Shown here in pieces: positions 12,723 to 24,876 of a stretch of DNA of 64,000 nucleotides (position 1 is the first letter of the stretch; every line of letters starts with the position of its first letter). The stretch lies in contig JAEPRB010000004.1 of assembly GCA_016758965.1 (NCBI GenBank), positions 186,001 through 250,000 on the forward strand, written 5' to 3'. The DNA is from Circinella minor (taxonomy: Eukaryota > Mucoromycota > Mucoromycetes > Mucorales > Lichtheimiaceae). A program made the translations under genes and the position numbers. Under the pieces are notes generated by a model. That model saw nothing but the letters and a program-made list of their open reading frames with translations. It made no database searches and was not told where the DNA came from.

Positions 12723-14715
12723 ATGTACTTTATATATGAAGCTTTTCGTCGAAGGGTAAGGCTAGTATAATCACTATACAAAAAAAATCAATTATCATAA
12801 AAAACATGGTACTGCGCATTCAGATCAACTTTTTTTTCTACTTTTTTTTGAGCAGCCTTTAGAATCAACGGCGTTTGCTTATTTTCGAGCATTGTTTGCC
12901 ACTATATTTGGAGCTTTATTTATAGTTTATTGCATCTATTTGATAATCCAGGTATGTAATATCCGTTTTCGTTGTCATATAAGTAGATCCTTCATTACTT
13001 TGAAATATTTGTTATTAATGAGGAGAGTATTTTATCGCGTTCTTTATATATATATATATATTATAAATGATGTGCATTATTACTTACAGCCCGAAAAGAA
13101 TTAGGCGATAGTTATCCTTTACCGCAGATCGAAATGTGTTCAGAAAATAGTTCAATGACAATAGTACGTTGTGACTTAATGCACATGAATTGGAGCATGT
13201 CAACTATACCCAACTGTTATGATTATATTGCCGCGGGAGAAGCAAGCGACACTCTATCAAGGTGTTATTTGTTCGATTCTGGTGATACCTTCAAATATGG
13301 CGTTGTAGAAGATTATGAACCTACAGCGAGCAATATACGACGTATTGATATTTATTGGAAAGTTGATTTGATATTAAACTCTTCACTTGCATCTATTTCT
13401 GTTCCATCCATCACAATGGAATTATATACTGAAGGATTCAGCAGATGGGCTCTGCCAGACTATGTTCCGGTAATTGACATATATAATTTAAAATCAAGCA
13501 GAACTGTAGCCTTTTTTTGTTTATTTATTTAATTATTATCGAATTACTCTTCTTGTATTATTAGAAATTACTAGAAAAAGATATTATCTTTGGTGGATCT
13601 CGATTAATAAATTCAGAAAACACAACAAGCACAATACTTTTTACATCTAATTTATATCGCGCCATTAAACCTGGCGATCTATTATCAATGTTAGGTTTTG
13701 TAAGGCTACCTCCTTTTGTTTCATAAAGATGAAGACATGTGAGGATAACATATATAATAATCTTATAATATACTGTTTATTTTTTCATAAATAGGGACCT
13801 GACTATATTGAATTCCCTAGAGTGGAAGCCACTCACCTTGAATGGCCTTTGCAAGAGAATGAAGATGTTACCAGAGGTGTAAGGAGACACTTTCTTTCCA
13901 TTATATAAGCAGTGTAGCACGAAGACCTTTTTCTGAATACTAATGCTTTTATACATTCAATGCTAGGATTACCATGGAATATTCAACGTCCAAATGGCCA
14001 AAGCTGGCTTAGATATACAGGTACCTACCTATTCTTAAAAAAATTAAGCATCCTTAATATTATTGTCAGGCCTTTTAAATTCAAAGAGTTTAATATAATG
14101 CCCGTTAAAAAAAATTAGTCAGAACGGCGACAACATACAATACTTTCCGCAATTGCATTAGCTGGTGGTGCTTATGGTGCGTTTTCGACACTCTACATTT
14201 TACTTTTTGGAAAGCTACGACTATCACCTTTTGGAGTATTCCATCAAATTCCAATTATAGCACTGTGTACAGTAAAGGCAATCCACAATAAGCGGTGCAA
14301 AAATAGCCGATTGAATGATGATGACTTAAACGATAGCAAAACAGACCAATTTCTTTTGGATGATCCTGCCCAGCCATCAAAACTGGATAATATTTATATC
14401 AGCACTTTTACAAATATCCCGGCGGACTCGGGTACAAATCAGCAAAGCCATTCTTCAAGTGGAAATGATAGAAGTGTACAGTTAACCGATTCATCTACAT
14501 CATGGGATCGTGATTGTCGTAGTGATGATGGTAGCAGCTGTGCTAACAACAATGGTGAGCAATCATCGCAGAACCCAAATCATGACGAAAATCCTGCCAC
14601 AATTAAACGGATCCATCAATTGGAGCGACAAGTTTCTGAACTACAACATGTATTACGAGAATATTATATCGATATGAATTATTTAGATAACCATCGGAAT
14701 ATGCGGCGACGATAA
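12723..14715 (+). CDS. Uncharacterised two-span membrane protein, array copy B (possibly degenerating)
   Basis: Paralogue of the gene at 7690. Exons 12723-12755, 12856-12955, 13090-13469, 13565-13699, 13795-13878, 13967-14020 and 14119-14715 give 460 residues. The junction between exons 2 and 3 differs from copy A. The ancestral acceptor has been lost in a TA run and one base deleted. The frame survives only if the weak donor GTAATA at 12956 is used with the acceptor at 13088-13089; the stronger overlapping donor GTATGT at 12952 leads to a stop after PEKN. The last intron of copy A is absent here, cleanly removed. Both spans, four Cys and four of five sequons remain. The C-terminal tail is shorter, ending at MRRR without the Asp-rich end. 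Confidence 0.6.
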
Positions 14716-15180
14716 TAATCACTTCAACATAAATTACGAGGAAAGATGAGTTTTTGAAGACAGTTGTTTAATGCATACGTAATAAATGTAAAAAAAAAAG
14801 AACAGTAAGAAAAATAGAAAATAAAAAGTAAACATTCGTTTTTTCAATTACTGCCAAATGGTTATTTTAATTCGGCATTGTTACTGACTATATATACCTT
14901 TCAAATATTACCTAAATGTCGAAAATATAACAAACCATAATCTTAAACTTATTATAATCAGATCAATAGAGTACGTAATAAAGTCATGCATATTTTCCCA
15001 CAAAAAAAGCATTTTAATATATACTACGTATGAATTGGTGTTTACGAAAGACGGGTATTTACTCTTTTGTTTATGATAAGTAAGATGCAATAGAATTTAT
15101 TATTAAACGCTTGTTGAGAAAGTTCCCAGTAACCGAAATAAGTGTTTTTCATTGAAGATTCCATATTTTATTATTTATTA

Positions 15181-15622
15181 AGACCATATGCAGCGGTGGT
15201 TGTTACAGTCGTTATGATGGTAAATTTAACAACTTGTTTAACACTGAGCTCCGCAGCGGTAGTTGTTACGATGTTGTTAATCGTAACACTTTCTTAATTT
15301 TTCAATAAAAGTTGTGAAGTGTCACAATATTGTTTGATTTCAAAAAAAAAATTGTTTGTAAAATTTTCCTTATATTTCTAAAATGAACAAGGAGCATTCG
15401 TTTGCCCCGGATGGTATTTTGCTCTAATTGTTCATTGAGTTCACGTCTTTGTTAACATTTTTGAAGCAATGTAACAGTCATTTTAGTTTGTTTGGTTGGG
15501 ATTTTCAACTGTAACAATTAGTGTCACAACTTCAGCTGCACAATATGGCCAATTTGGATTGTTAGGTGCTGTTACTCGGGGATAATTTAACAATTTGTAA
15601 CAACCACCGCTGCGGATGGTCC
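15181..15622. mobile_element. 442-bp MITE with TA duplication (Tc1/mariner-type)
   Basis: The left end AGACCATATGCAGCGGTGG and the right end, complemented GGACCATCCGCAGCGGTGG, continue together through TTGTTACA. TA flanks both sides (15179-15180 and 15623-15624), the target duplication of Tc1/mariner/pogo elements. Internal GTTGTTA / TAACAA motifs recur, including a second GCAGCGGTAGTTGTTAC at about 15254. No open frame of note. Confidence 0.8.
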
Positions 15623-15649
15623 TAGTAGCATTGGTTTAGTTTTAAAAAA

Positions 15650-16214
15650 ATGATTAGAGTGACGGCAATGGTTGCATTTAGCTGGTGGTGCCGATAGTGT
15701 ACTTCATTTTTAGATTATTTCATCAAATTCCAATTTAAGCGCCGCAAATATAGCTGATGACTTCAACAATAGCAAAATAGACCAACCCCTTTTGGATGAT
15801 ATTGCCCAATCACCAAGACTAATTATTCTTTTATACCAGCACCTTCAAAATTTTTTGGTTTGATTCAGGAATAACATACTTTTAAGGGGGAAGTACAGTT
15901 AGCTGATCCATCATGTGATCGAGATCGTCGTGCTGATGGCGCCAACAACAATGCTGAGCAACCATCACAAGGCCCAAATCATGGTGAAAATCGCACTGCT
16001 CTGGTTAAATGCACTCGTCAATTAGAGTAGGAAGTATTACGATAATATTATAATATCGATATAGATTATTAAAAATTTGCGGCGATGAAGTCAAAAGCGT
16101 AAAATTTATTTCAAAAGACAATGCAATATTAATATTATGAAAGGGAGATGGATTTTTGATAGTGATGACGACGACGACAGCAATGACAATTCATTGCGTA
16201 TGAAACATGACTGA
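15650..16214 (+). pseudogene. Relic of the two-span membrane protein, array copy C
   Basis: Only sequence corresponding to the second-span exon and the cytosolic tail is left. GCATTTAGCTGGTGGTGC matches the start of the second span, CTTTTGGATGATATTGCCCA matches the tail of copy B, and a GATGACGACGACGACAGC stretch matches the Asp-rich end of copy A. The frame is broken by several stops and shifts. Its upstream exons are missing; the homology begins about 25 bp after the end of the MITE at 15181-15622. Having features of both A and B, it may descend from the common tandem ancestor. Confidence 0.78.
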
Positions 16215-16320
16215 TAATGATGATAATAATAATGATAAAAAGAACGAACAAACAAACAAATTAGAACAAAGAAAACAAAAAAAAAAGAAAATGAAGAAAC
16301 TGTCAAAAAAAATTATTTGA

Positions 16321-16806
16321 TTAAAGAAAAGATGAGCCCCATCTTTCAGCTGCTGGTCTGTATACTGGTGTCATTCCTGAACATACAGTACTTGAATGCT
16401 CATTTGCCGACTTGACAACTGATGTTGCGTAGCCACCATTTGAATTAGAGTGTGAAAGGGTCATACTTAATGGTGGTGTTGTTGATCGTGGTGGCAATTG
16501 TGATTGTTGATTGGGCATAAAATAGGATTCTTTAAATGTTGGTGTTTCTTCTTGTTGATTATCTGATTGTGCTGACAGATTATGATGTCGTTTTGTTCCA
16601 ATGGGTGCAATAATTGGTCTATTGTTATTGTTAAAGCATGTAGAAGTGTTTGTTGAAGTATCCTAGCAACAATAAAAATATTATCAGAAATACCTAGCAG
16701 AAGCGACAATAAAAAGAAATAAAAATAAATTTACCAATTCTACAACATCGTCATTTTTACGCTTTTTATTGTTGGATGAAAAACAATCCATAGTTGATGG
16801 TGTCAT
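16321..16806 (-). CDS. Small basic/Ser-rich hypothetical protein with nuclear-signal-like motif
   Basis: Family not recognised. Two exons on the minus strand, 16806-16735 and 16662-16321, in phase, 137 residues. The start is the ATG at 16806; a second in-frame ATG lies five codons later. Near the N-terminus NNKKRKND resembles a monopartite nuclear localisation signal. It is followed by DDVVELD, an acid-flanked VVEL of the kind seen in SUMO-interacting motifs, which spans the exon junction. The rest is Ser/Thr/Pro/Gln-rich and probably disordered, ending YRPAAERWGSSFL. It is divergent from DIM1 with 169 bp between starts. Nuclear location is inferred. Confidence 0.7.
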
Positions 16807-16975
16807 ATGGTGATGAAAAAAAAACAGAAAGAGAAGTTCTCTAGGCCAGTTTCTTCAAACGGCAAATTTATAATTTGACGCAGAAAACTCCGCTTTTTTT
16901 TTTTTTTTTTGCTCAATTGTTTTTTTCTGCTTGATTCGAACTACTTCATTTTTCATTACATAAAAGAGAAATAAA
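16807..16975. promoter_or_regulatory. Probable bidirectional promoter, hypothetical / DIM1
   Basis: 169 bp separate the two divergent ATGs. The stretch contains a T-tract at about 16892-16909 and little else. Sharing of a promoter is inferred from distance alone. Confidence 0.45.
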
Positions 16976-18433
<1,458 letters not shown>

Positions 18434-19603
18434 AAAAAAAAAAAAGAACTTTTGCTTTTCGTTACGATGGCTTAGTTAATTGTACCCTATTTGCATTTTT
18501 ATTCTTATTATATTATACTATATACATATATATACATTCTGTGTCTAAAGATTTTTTTTTTATAAATTACACGTTCTCATATTGCATATCATTCAAGAAG
18601 AAAAAGGCACATGGTTTTGTATTGAATGGAGATAGTTGGCTTTGTATTTTTTCCTTTTATTTTCCAGAAAAGGGGTGTATCTGTAACAACGTAATGGCTG
18701 ATATATATATGTACAAAGAATTGTTCAGATGAGTGGTACGTGGTGAATTACGGATTGGTACATGATTATATTTAAGCATTATGAAATACCAGGGTAAACT
18801 TTATCATAATAACATAATGAAAAGAAAAGAAGTGAACAAGGCGTTCTTCAAGAACGAATTCAGAATCGTATTGGATATCTATGACAACAAAATAGAACTT
18901 AAAAGTTTATTTGATTCTTTGTTCATCTTGGATAAATATTCTTGTATATATTTGTGTAGGCATGGTAACCTATTTAACTATGTTATTTATTGCTCTCTCT
19001 TACGCTCGGTAGTATAAATTTCTATTTTATTTATTTTTGGATCAAAAAGCAACAATTTAAACTAAAGGATGATACAATTTTAAAGTGATCACAAAAAAAA
19101 TTACTAAGCGTGATAGCCACATGTTGGAACGATTTTTAGGAATAAAACAGTGTTCTTAATATTTGCATAAACACTAATGCAGAATAATTAGACAAAGGCG
19201 TAACCTATCATTTTCTATACCAGATTGCCTAATAAATGCTGATCAACAACAAAAAAGTAAGGGGGTGAAAGCTAAAAGCCATTTATAAGAAAAAGGAGAC
19301 TGGAGTAAAAGAAAAACCAGAAAAAAAAATTGATATACAAAAGGGTTAAAAAAATAATGCTTGTATACTATAATAAATTTATGTGCAAGAAAAAAAAGAG
19401 AGAGAGAATCTTAGAATGACTTGTCCATAAGTACAAAGCCCTTTTTTTCACTGGTGCTTTTTTATTATTATTAATTTATACAAGGTTTGGAATACATATA
19501 TAATAGACGGGATGGGGGAGAAAGTTGGGGATGAGTTTTTAGAGCGGGTAAGTTCGTCAGATGACTTGTGAAACTGTAATATCATTCATTGCGTTGTTTC
19601 GTT
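18434..19603. other. Gene-free interval between two converging genes
   Basis: DIM1 (plus) and the gene ending at 19604 (minus) converge here. Only short open frames without recognisable content are seen; both 3' UTRs must lie inside. AT-rich throughout. Confidence 0.55.
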
Positions 19604-21080
19604 TTAGGCACCATACCATGTTTCGACGCTTTTTCTACTACTAGGATGTGATGATAAAAAAGACCCTCCAAAATCCATATGTAAATGTGATCCAAAAGGC
19701 ATACAACCTTCAAATGCTGCTTCAGATACTAAATTTGTGAATGTTTCAGATGTATTTGCATCATTTTCCAGTAAATTGGATGTTATACGGCGAATTTGAT
19801 CCCAAATGGCCGATAGTACAGCTGCTGATGTTATTGTGCCGGGGATGGCCGGGTGATGACTTGGAATACTAAACAACAAATATGGGATTTTTTTTGTATG
19901 TATTAGTTAGAATATTGGTCGAGCAACAATGAAAAAAATGTATTTTCTTTCGTTCTTCTCTATCTGTGTTATGTTGGTAGTGATAAGATTTCCCCCTTGC
20001 CACGAGCAAGAACAACTCCCGTTTCCCGTCAACCCTCCCCCCAAACACAAAAAAAAAAAGCCTTGCACCTCCGACATATATTATACAATATCAAACAAGA
20101 AACAATATATCATACCTATCAAGATTACGCCGTCGTCTTCTTGTGAATTTTACATCATTACTAAGATTTGTATTATGACTCGCTGATGTATCACTTTGGC
20201 TTTGAATATCTTGTATAGGGAAACCTTGTACAGTAGGTCTGAAAGAAGGCAGTGGAAATACTTCACTATTGCTCTTTTGCTCTTGCTCTACTTCTTTTTC
20301 TTTATCTGTCGCTGTTATCTTTTCATCGTTATTCTTTGTTGATGATGTGGCTTCTGTTGTATTTGTATTGATAGCGAATGACGGTATGGTAATACCACCA
20401 TGAGGGAGTAATATATTTGGCATACTTTCTGATTCCGGGATAAAGTCATTAGGTTGTGCATGCCAAGGTATTTGTTGTTCTTGTTGCTGATGTTGCTCAG
20501 TGTTAGATTCTCTTCGGTTGCCAGTGTCCAGCATTCGTTGAACAACTCGAGCAAATGCAGTTGGTGAGTCAGCGTCATCTTGTGAACGATTAGTACCTTC
20601 AGAAAAATAATCAGGCTCTTCGTCTAGCACAAAAGTACCCGTCCCGTCATGAGCGGGAAGTGTTGTAAATTCATTAATGTTACGAATGGATGAGGTGAGA
20701 GTGTCAATGTCAGAAAATGATTCTGTATCAGAACTTTGACGTATTGAAGAAGAGGTATCAGAGGGTTCAAGAGTAGATGAAGCTGAATCACGACGTAGTT
20801 CAGCAGGAGTTATATTTGCTGTTGTTGTGCTGGTTGAAGAAGAGGTTCTTCGAGAGGCGGAGCTGAGGACATGCCAATCATTATCTGAGTCGGACGAAGT
20901 TGTAGGTGGTTGTAGTGTTGTTGTTATTGTTGTTCTTGTAATGGCTCTTGGAGAAAGGATAAGACTTGTAGGAGGAGGAGAAAAGTCTTGGCTATTTTCA
21001 TTGTCACTGATAAAATCATCAGTACTGACAGAAATTTGACGCCTATGTTGAGGTCGTCTATGTTGTTGAGCAAACGCCAT
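19604..21080 (-). CDS. Disordered Ser/Thr-rich protein with candidate Atg8-interacting motif
   Basis: Family not recognised. Two exons, 21080-20116 and 19868-19604 on the minus strand, in phase (AG+T), 409 residues. The first 320 residues are rich in Ser, Thr, Asp and Gln with no membrane span and several acidic patches. Within them SDSDNDWHVLSS fits the W-x-x-L core of Atg8/LC3-interacting motifs with the expected acidic residues in front, and is close in style to p62-type motifs. A basic run FTRRRRRNLD precedes the junction. The second exon encodes a more ordered-looking 88-residue end with IWDQIRRITSNLL and EAAFEGCMPFGSHL, terminating in ETWYGA. An autophagy adaptor is possible but rests on one short motif. 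Confidence 0.72.
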
Positions 21081-24000
21081 AATTAAATAAAAGAATCAAA
21101 TAAAAGAATTAAGTGAAAGAGAGAAAGGTAAATCTACTCCCAAAAAAAAATAACTCAGCTTTTTACTTTTAGATAACAGCACGCATGAATTTATTTTCGT
21201 TGTTAAAATGACATTTTCACCCATATGGTTTGTGACTTTTGTTTATTGCTATTATTACTTGTTCATATCGACATACATACATACATACGATATTATATTA
21301 TTATTAGTTGATTTTAGTTCCTTAAAATTCTCAACACATTTCCCGATTTCTTTTTAAATACATCATTATGCTTTGAAAATAAATATATAAAAATAGGTAG
21401 TATATTTAAAAAGATTAATATTGATTTAATCCTTGAATTCGTCATTATTTATAATGACTATCCATATTAAATTTTATTAAATAGTTACGTATTGTAGTTG
21501 TTGTGGGGTGATAAAAACGTTTTTTGACATCATGTCATGACTGACTATCCATACTATAGACTTTACTCAATTGGCTAATATAGCATGATATATAATGGAC
21601 TCACTCTTTCGGAATATTAAAAAAGAAATATAATATATATAAATACAATATGCCGCAATTTGATTAAAGTGTGTGTGTCACTTGCCCCATGACTACAGTG
21701 ATCAAACTCTCTGTCATATTTACCCTTTATGTTTATATATAACTATAAATATACAAAATCATAAATTTACGTACGGTTCGGGGTACTTGGCGTCATTATC
21801 GTTGCTATCATGGAGGACTTATTGTGTAAGAACAAAGTTTTTTTTTTTCATAAAGTTTATAGGTAGGTAAATTAACTATCATTCTTCTTTTTGGGATAAC
21901 GATACATAATAGATAGTAATAAAGTCAAGTTGTTAACAGAACGATAGCATACTTGGAAATATACATAAATCAAAGTCTTTTATTTATTTATCTAGTACTA
22001 AATGGTCGGTGTTCCTTTGGGAAAATTGACCGACTAGTTGCAGTTCGCAGATTATCTACAGAGAAAGCACGTTGAATAAGGTAAAGATACAAATAATGAA
22101 TAGATTTTTTGCTGCTAAAATTATCTTTTAAATAAAAATGCTCTTGTGGCACCCATAGTTACGGAGAGTGGGAATATATGCATGCCATTCATTAGCAAAT
22201 GTTTGTTTGTGCATATTAATAACAAATGCGTGTCTTCCTGCATACCAAACAGGTGGTTCTACTTTTTTTCCACAACAAGAAAACATTTTCTTCTTTACTT
22301 TTTTATCTCACTTCTTCTCTCTCTCTCTCAATTCAAATTATTATGAACTCACATGTCTAGTAATATTGAGAATCATTTTGATGAATTTAAAGTGATTGGA
22401 TCCTTATAAATGGAAACGTTTCATTTTATTGATCAAGATTAAATACTAAAATAATCATTTTTAAAAGTTGCTATATAAACCATTTATGATTTATTGAACA
22501 AAAAAAAAAGTACCGGCAGAATAATGCACTGTATATAAAATAATTAAAATGAGAGACGAAATAAGGTTCTTTTTAAAACCATTATCGATCTCTATGTTAT
22601 GATAGGAGTGGAAAATGGTACTAATCAATATTATCAATTCTCATTCACATTTAAATTACCCAAAGATACAGTCCAACGTTGGTAAATAGATGTTACTGTG
22701 AAGAACAGTATAAAGAGTAGTAATGTCATATTGAAGTGTAGTCATATTTTATAGTGATAAGATCAATAGACCCAAATTCAGCCAATCATGGTAATAATTT
22801 AGATAAGACGACAAACATATGTTATCAGTGGATATAACTTGTTTTTTGATCATAATAAGAATAGTACTCACTATACTGCTATTACAAAAATAAGCCTAAA
22901 ACCAAAGTTATCAGCATACGAATTGCAATGAAAGACCCGTTAACTATACCAAAAAACCGTACGTACTTGGGAGAAAAAAATGGTATATGTAAAGGAAAGC
23001 GGTTTCTGGAAAGAAAGACAGTTAAATATATAAAGTCATTTTTTAGGCAATATACTTCCATAACTCAAATACGTAATAAATAAAAAGTCTATTAATAACC
23101 TTCATAAACTTGTATCATTAACGGGTAAATGCGTACACGATACAGATAAAGTGAATTTGTTAGTAGTATAACAAAGCAAAAAAAAAAAAAATCAGGAACG
23201 TCAATGTTTATCAATGAAAAAAAAGTACACAGTAACTATTTAGCAAATAGTATGATTTATCTAGAGGCTATGAGCAGTATGAAATTATCCGATTACTGGC
23301 GAGGAACAGATCAGAGCTTTCAAGGGTGACACCATGCTTTGTTGCAAAACGACAGTTTTTATAAAAAAAAACCAAAAATTCCTCGGCATATAATTTCAGA
23401 ATTTTAGATCTCATATTCTGAATTTTAAAAGTTTCGTCTCTTTTCTTGTTGAAAGCATACAACTTTTTTTAAAAGAAATGTGCCGATAAAAGAGTCGATA
23501 ATTTATAATAATTGCAAAAAGAGGAGAAAAAGAATATGACTAAAATTTGCCATGATATACTAATTAATAAAACTATGCTAATATATTAGTTAATAGGTGT
23601 ATTGGATATTAGAGATTTTGTTCAAATTATATTGCATGCAAATTCATAAAGAAAACATCCTTCTACGTATCATTTAAAATTTACAATAATTATAATAAAT
23701 AATACAAATGCCCTATAATCTTTTTTGGTTGTATAGTCATGAGAAATTTTCAATATATTTTTCATTGATAATTCTTAATGAGTGTATCGTCTTTGAGTAT
23801 GACATTAAAAGATCAAGACAGTAATTATAAGAAGTATGTCTTATATATGTTTTCTCGGGAATCTTTGAACGAATAAACACAGTGTCAAAATGTATACATT
23901 TACATTTTTTTGTATCGTAGTAATAGTTCTTATGCAGGATTATAGGTGATTTTTCCATCCTCAATAGTTACTAAATGACCATACCTGTAATGTACATACA

Positions 24001-24876
24001 CATTACTTTACATTGAATAAATAAAGATATAATTCAAAGATATTGCGGAAATTTGATTAAAGAAAGTCCCATTTAGCTAGTCAACTTCACAAACCTAATG
24101 CAACAGCATTCAGATTGATATGCTCTACATAAATAGGATAATCAAAAACAAAAGAGGAAGTTAGTGAATGACTATTTAGAGGCTTGGGGAATAACATACT
24201 ATAATAATAGAAACTGAGTAGGAAAAAGCAAATATGAACTGTTAGAATGATGACACCCATCAACAGTCAATAATAATATAATAAATAGGTTAAGAAAAAT
24301 GTATAATATAAGAAAGGGTAAGCCAAAAATCTTTTTCAGTATTTGAAAGTTAGTTTCCTTCCATCAATCGATAAAAAAATAATAATCGTATGACTAGTAG
24401 GAAGCAATTTATCCTAAATGAATATATTAATGAAAGAAGGAAAAAAAAATATTATAATTTATTCACAAAAAATAATCATAGAACTGTTACTTAATAAAGT
24501 TCAAGATTTTGAATCAACAATCTACAACTGATAATCTAAAAAAAAAAAAAAATAAGTCCCCGCTAGTCTGTCGGAAACAGGTGGGTAGTCTTCTGTCAGC
24601 AGGGTTAAAGATGTATTTAGTGCGGAGGTGAGGGTGTAAATTTTTTAGTGATAAACCTTTAACAATTATACTCGGGTCTATGATTGGTTTCTCTGTGACT
24701 CTCTCCATCTTTTAATGGTACCTGATCTGAGGCACAAAAAAAAAAGTTCATAAGTAGACCGAAGCTTCTTACAGGCATTTTGTTCCACGGAATCCATTTC
24801 TCTCTCTTTTTTTCTTTTCCTTCTTCCCTTTTAAAACTTCTAACCCTTTTCCTACCACATATAATTCACGTATAGT
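21081..24876. other. Gene-free AT-rich interval, 3.8 kb
   Basis: Short open frames only, none with family content. A frame of 64 codons at 24514-24708 (minus) lies just upstream of the next gene and is judged to be chance. A short CATA tandem run lies near 21274-21290. No terminal inverted repeats were found by eye. Confidence 0.55.

Noticed and set aside
24514..24708. 64-codon minus-strand frame upstream of the flavoenzyme gene
   Set aside because: No domain content, ends in a Phe homopolymer from an A/T run, and lies in the promoter region of the next gene.
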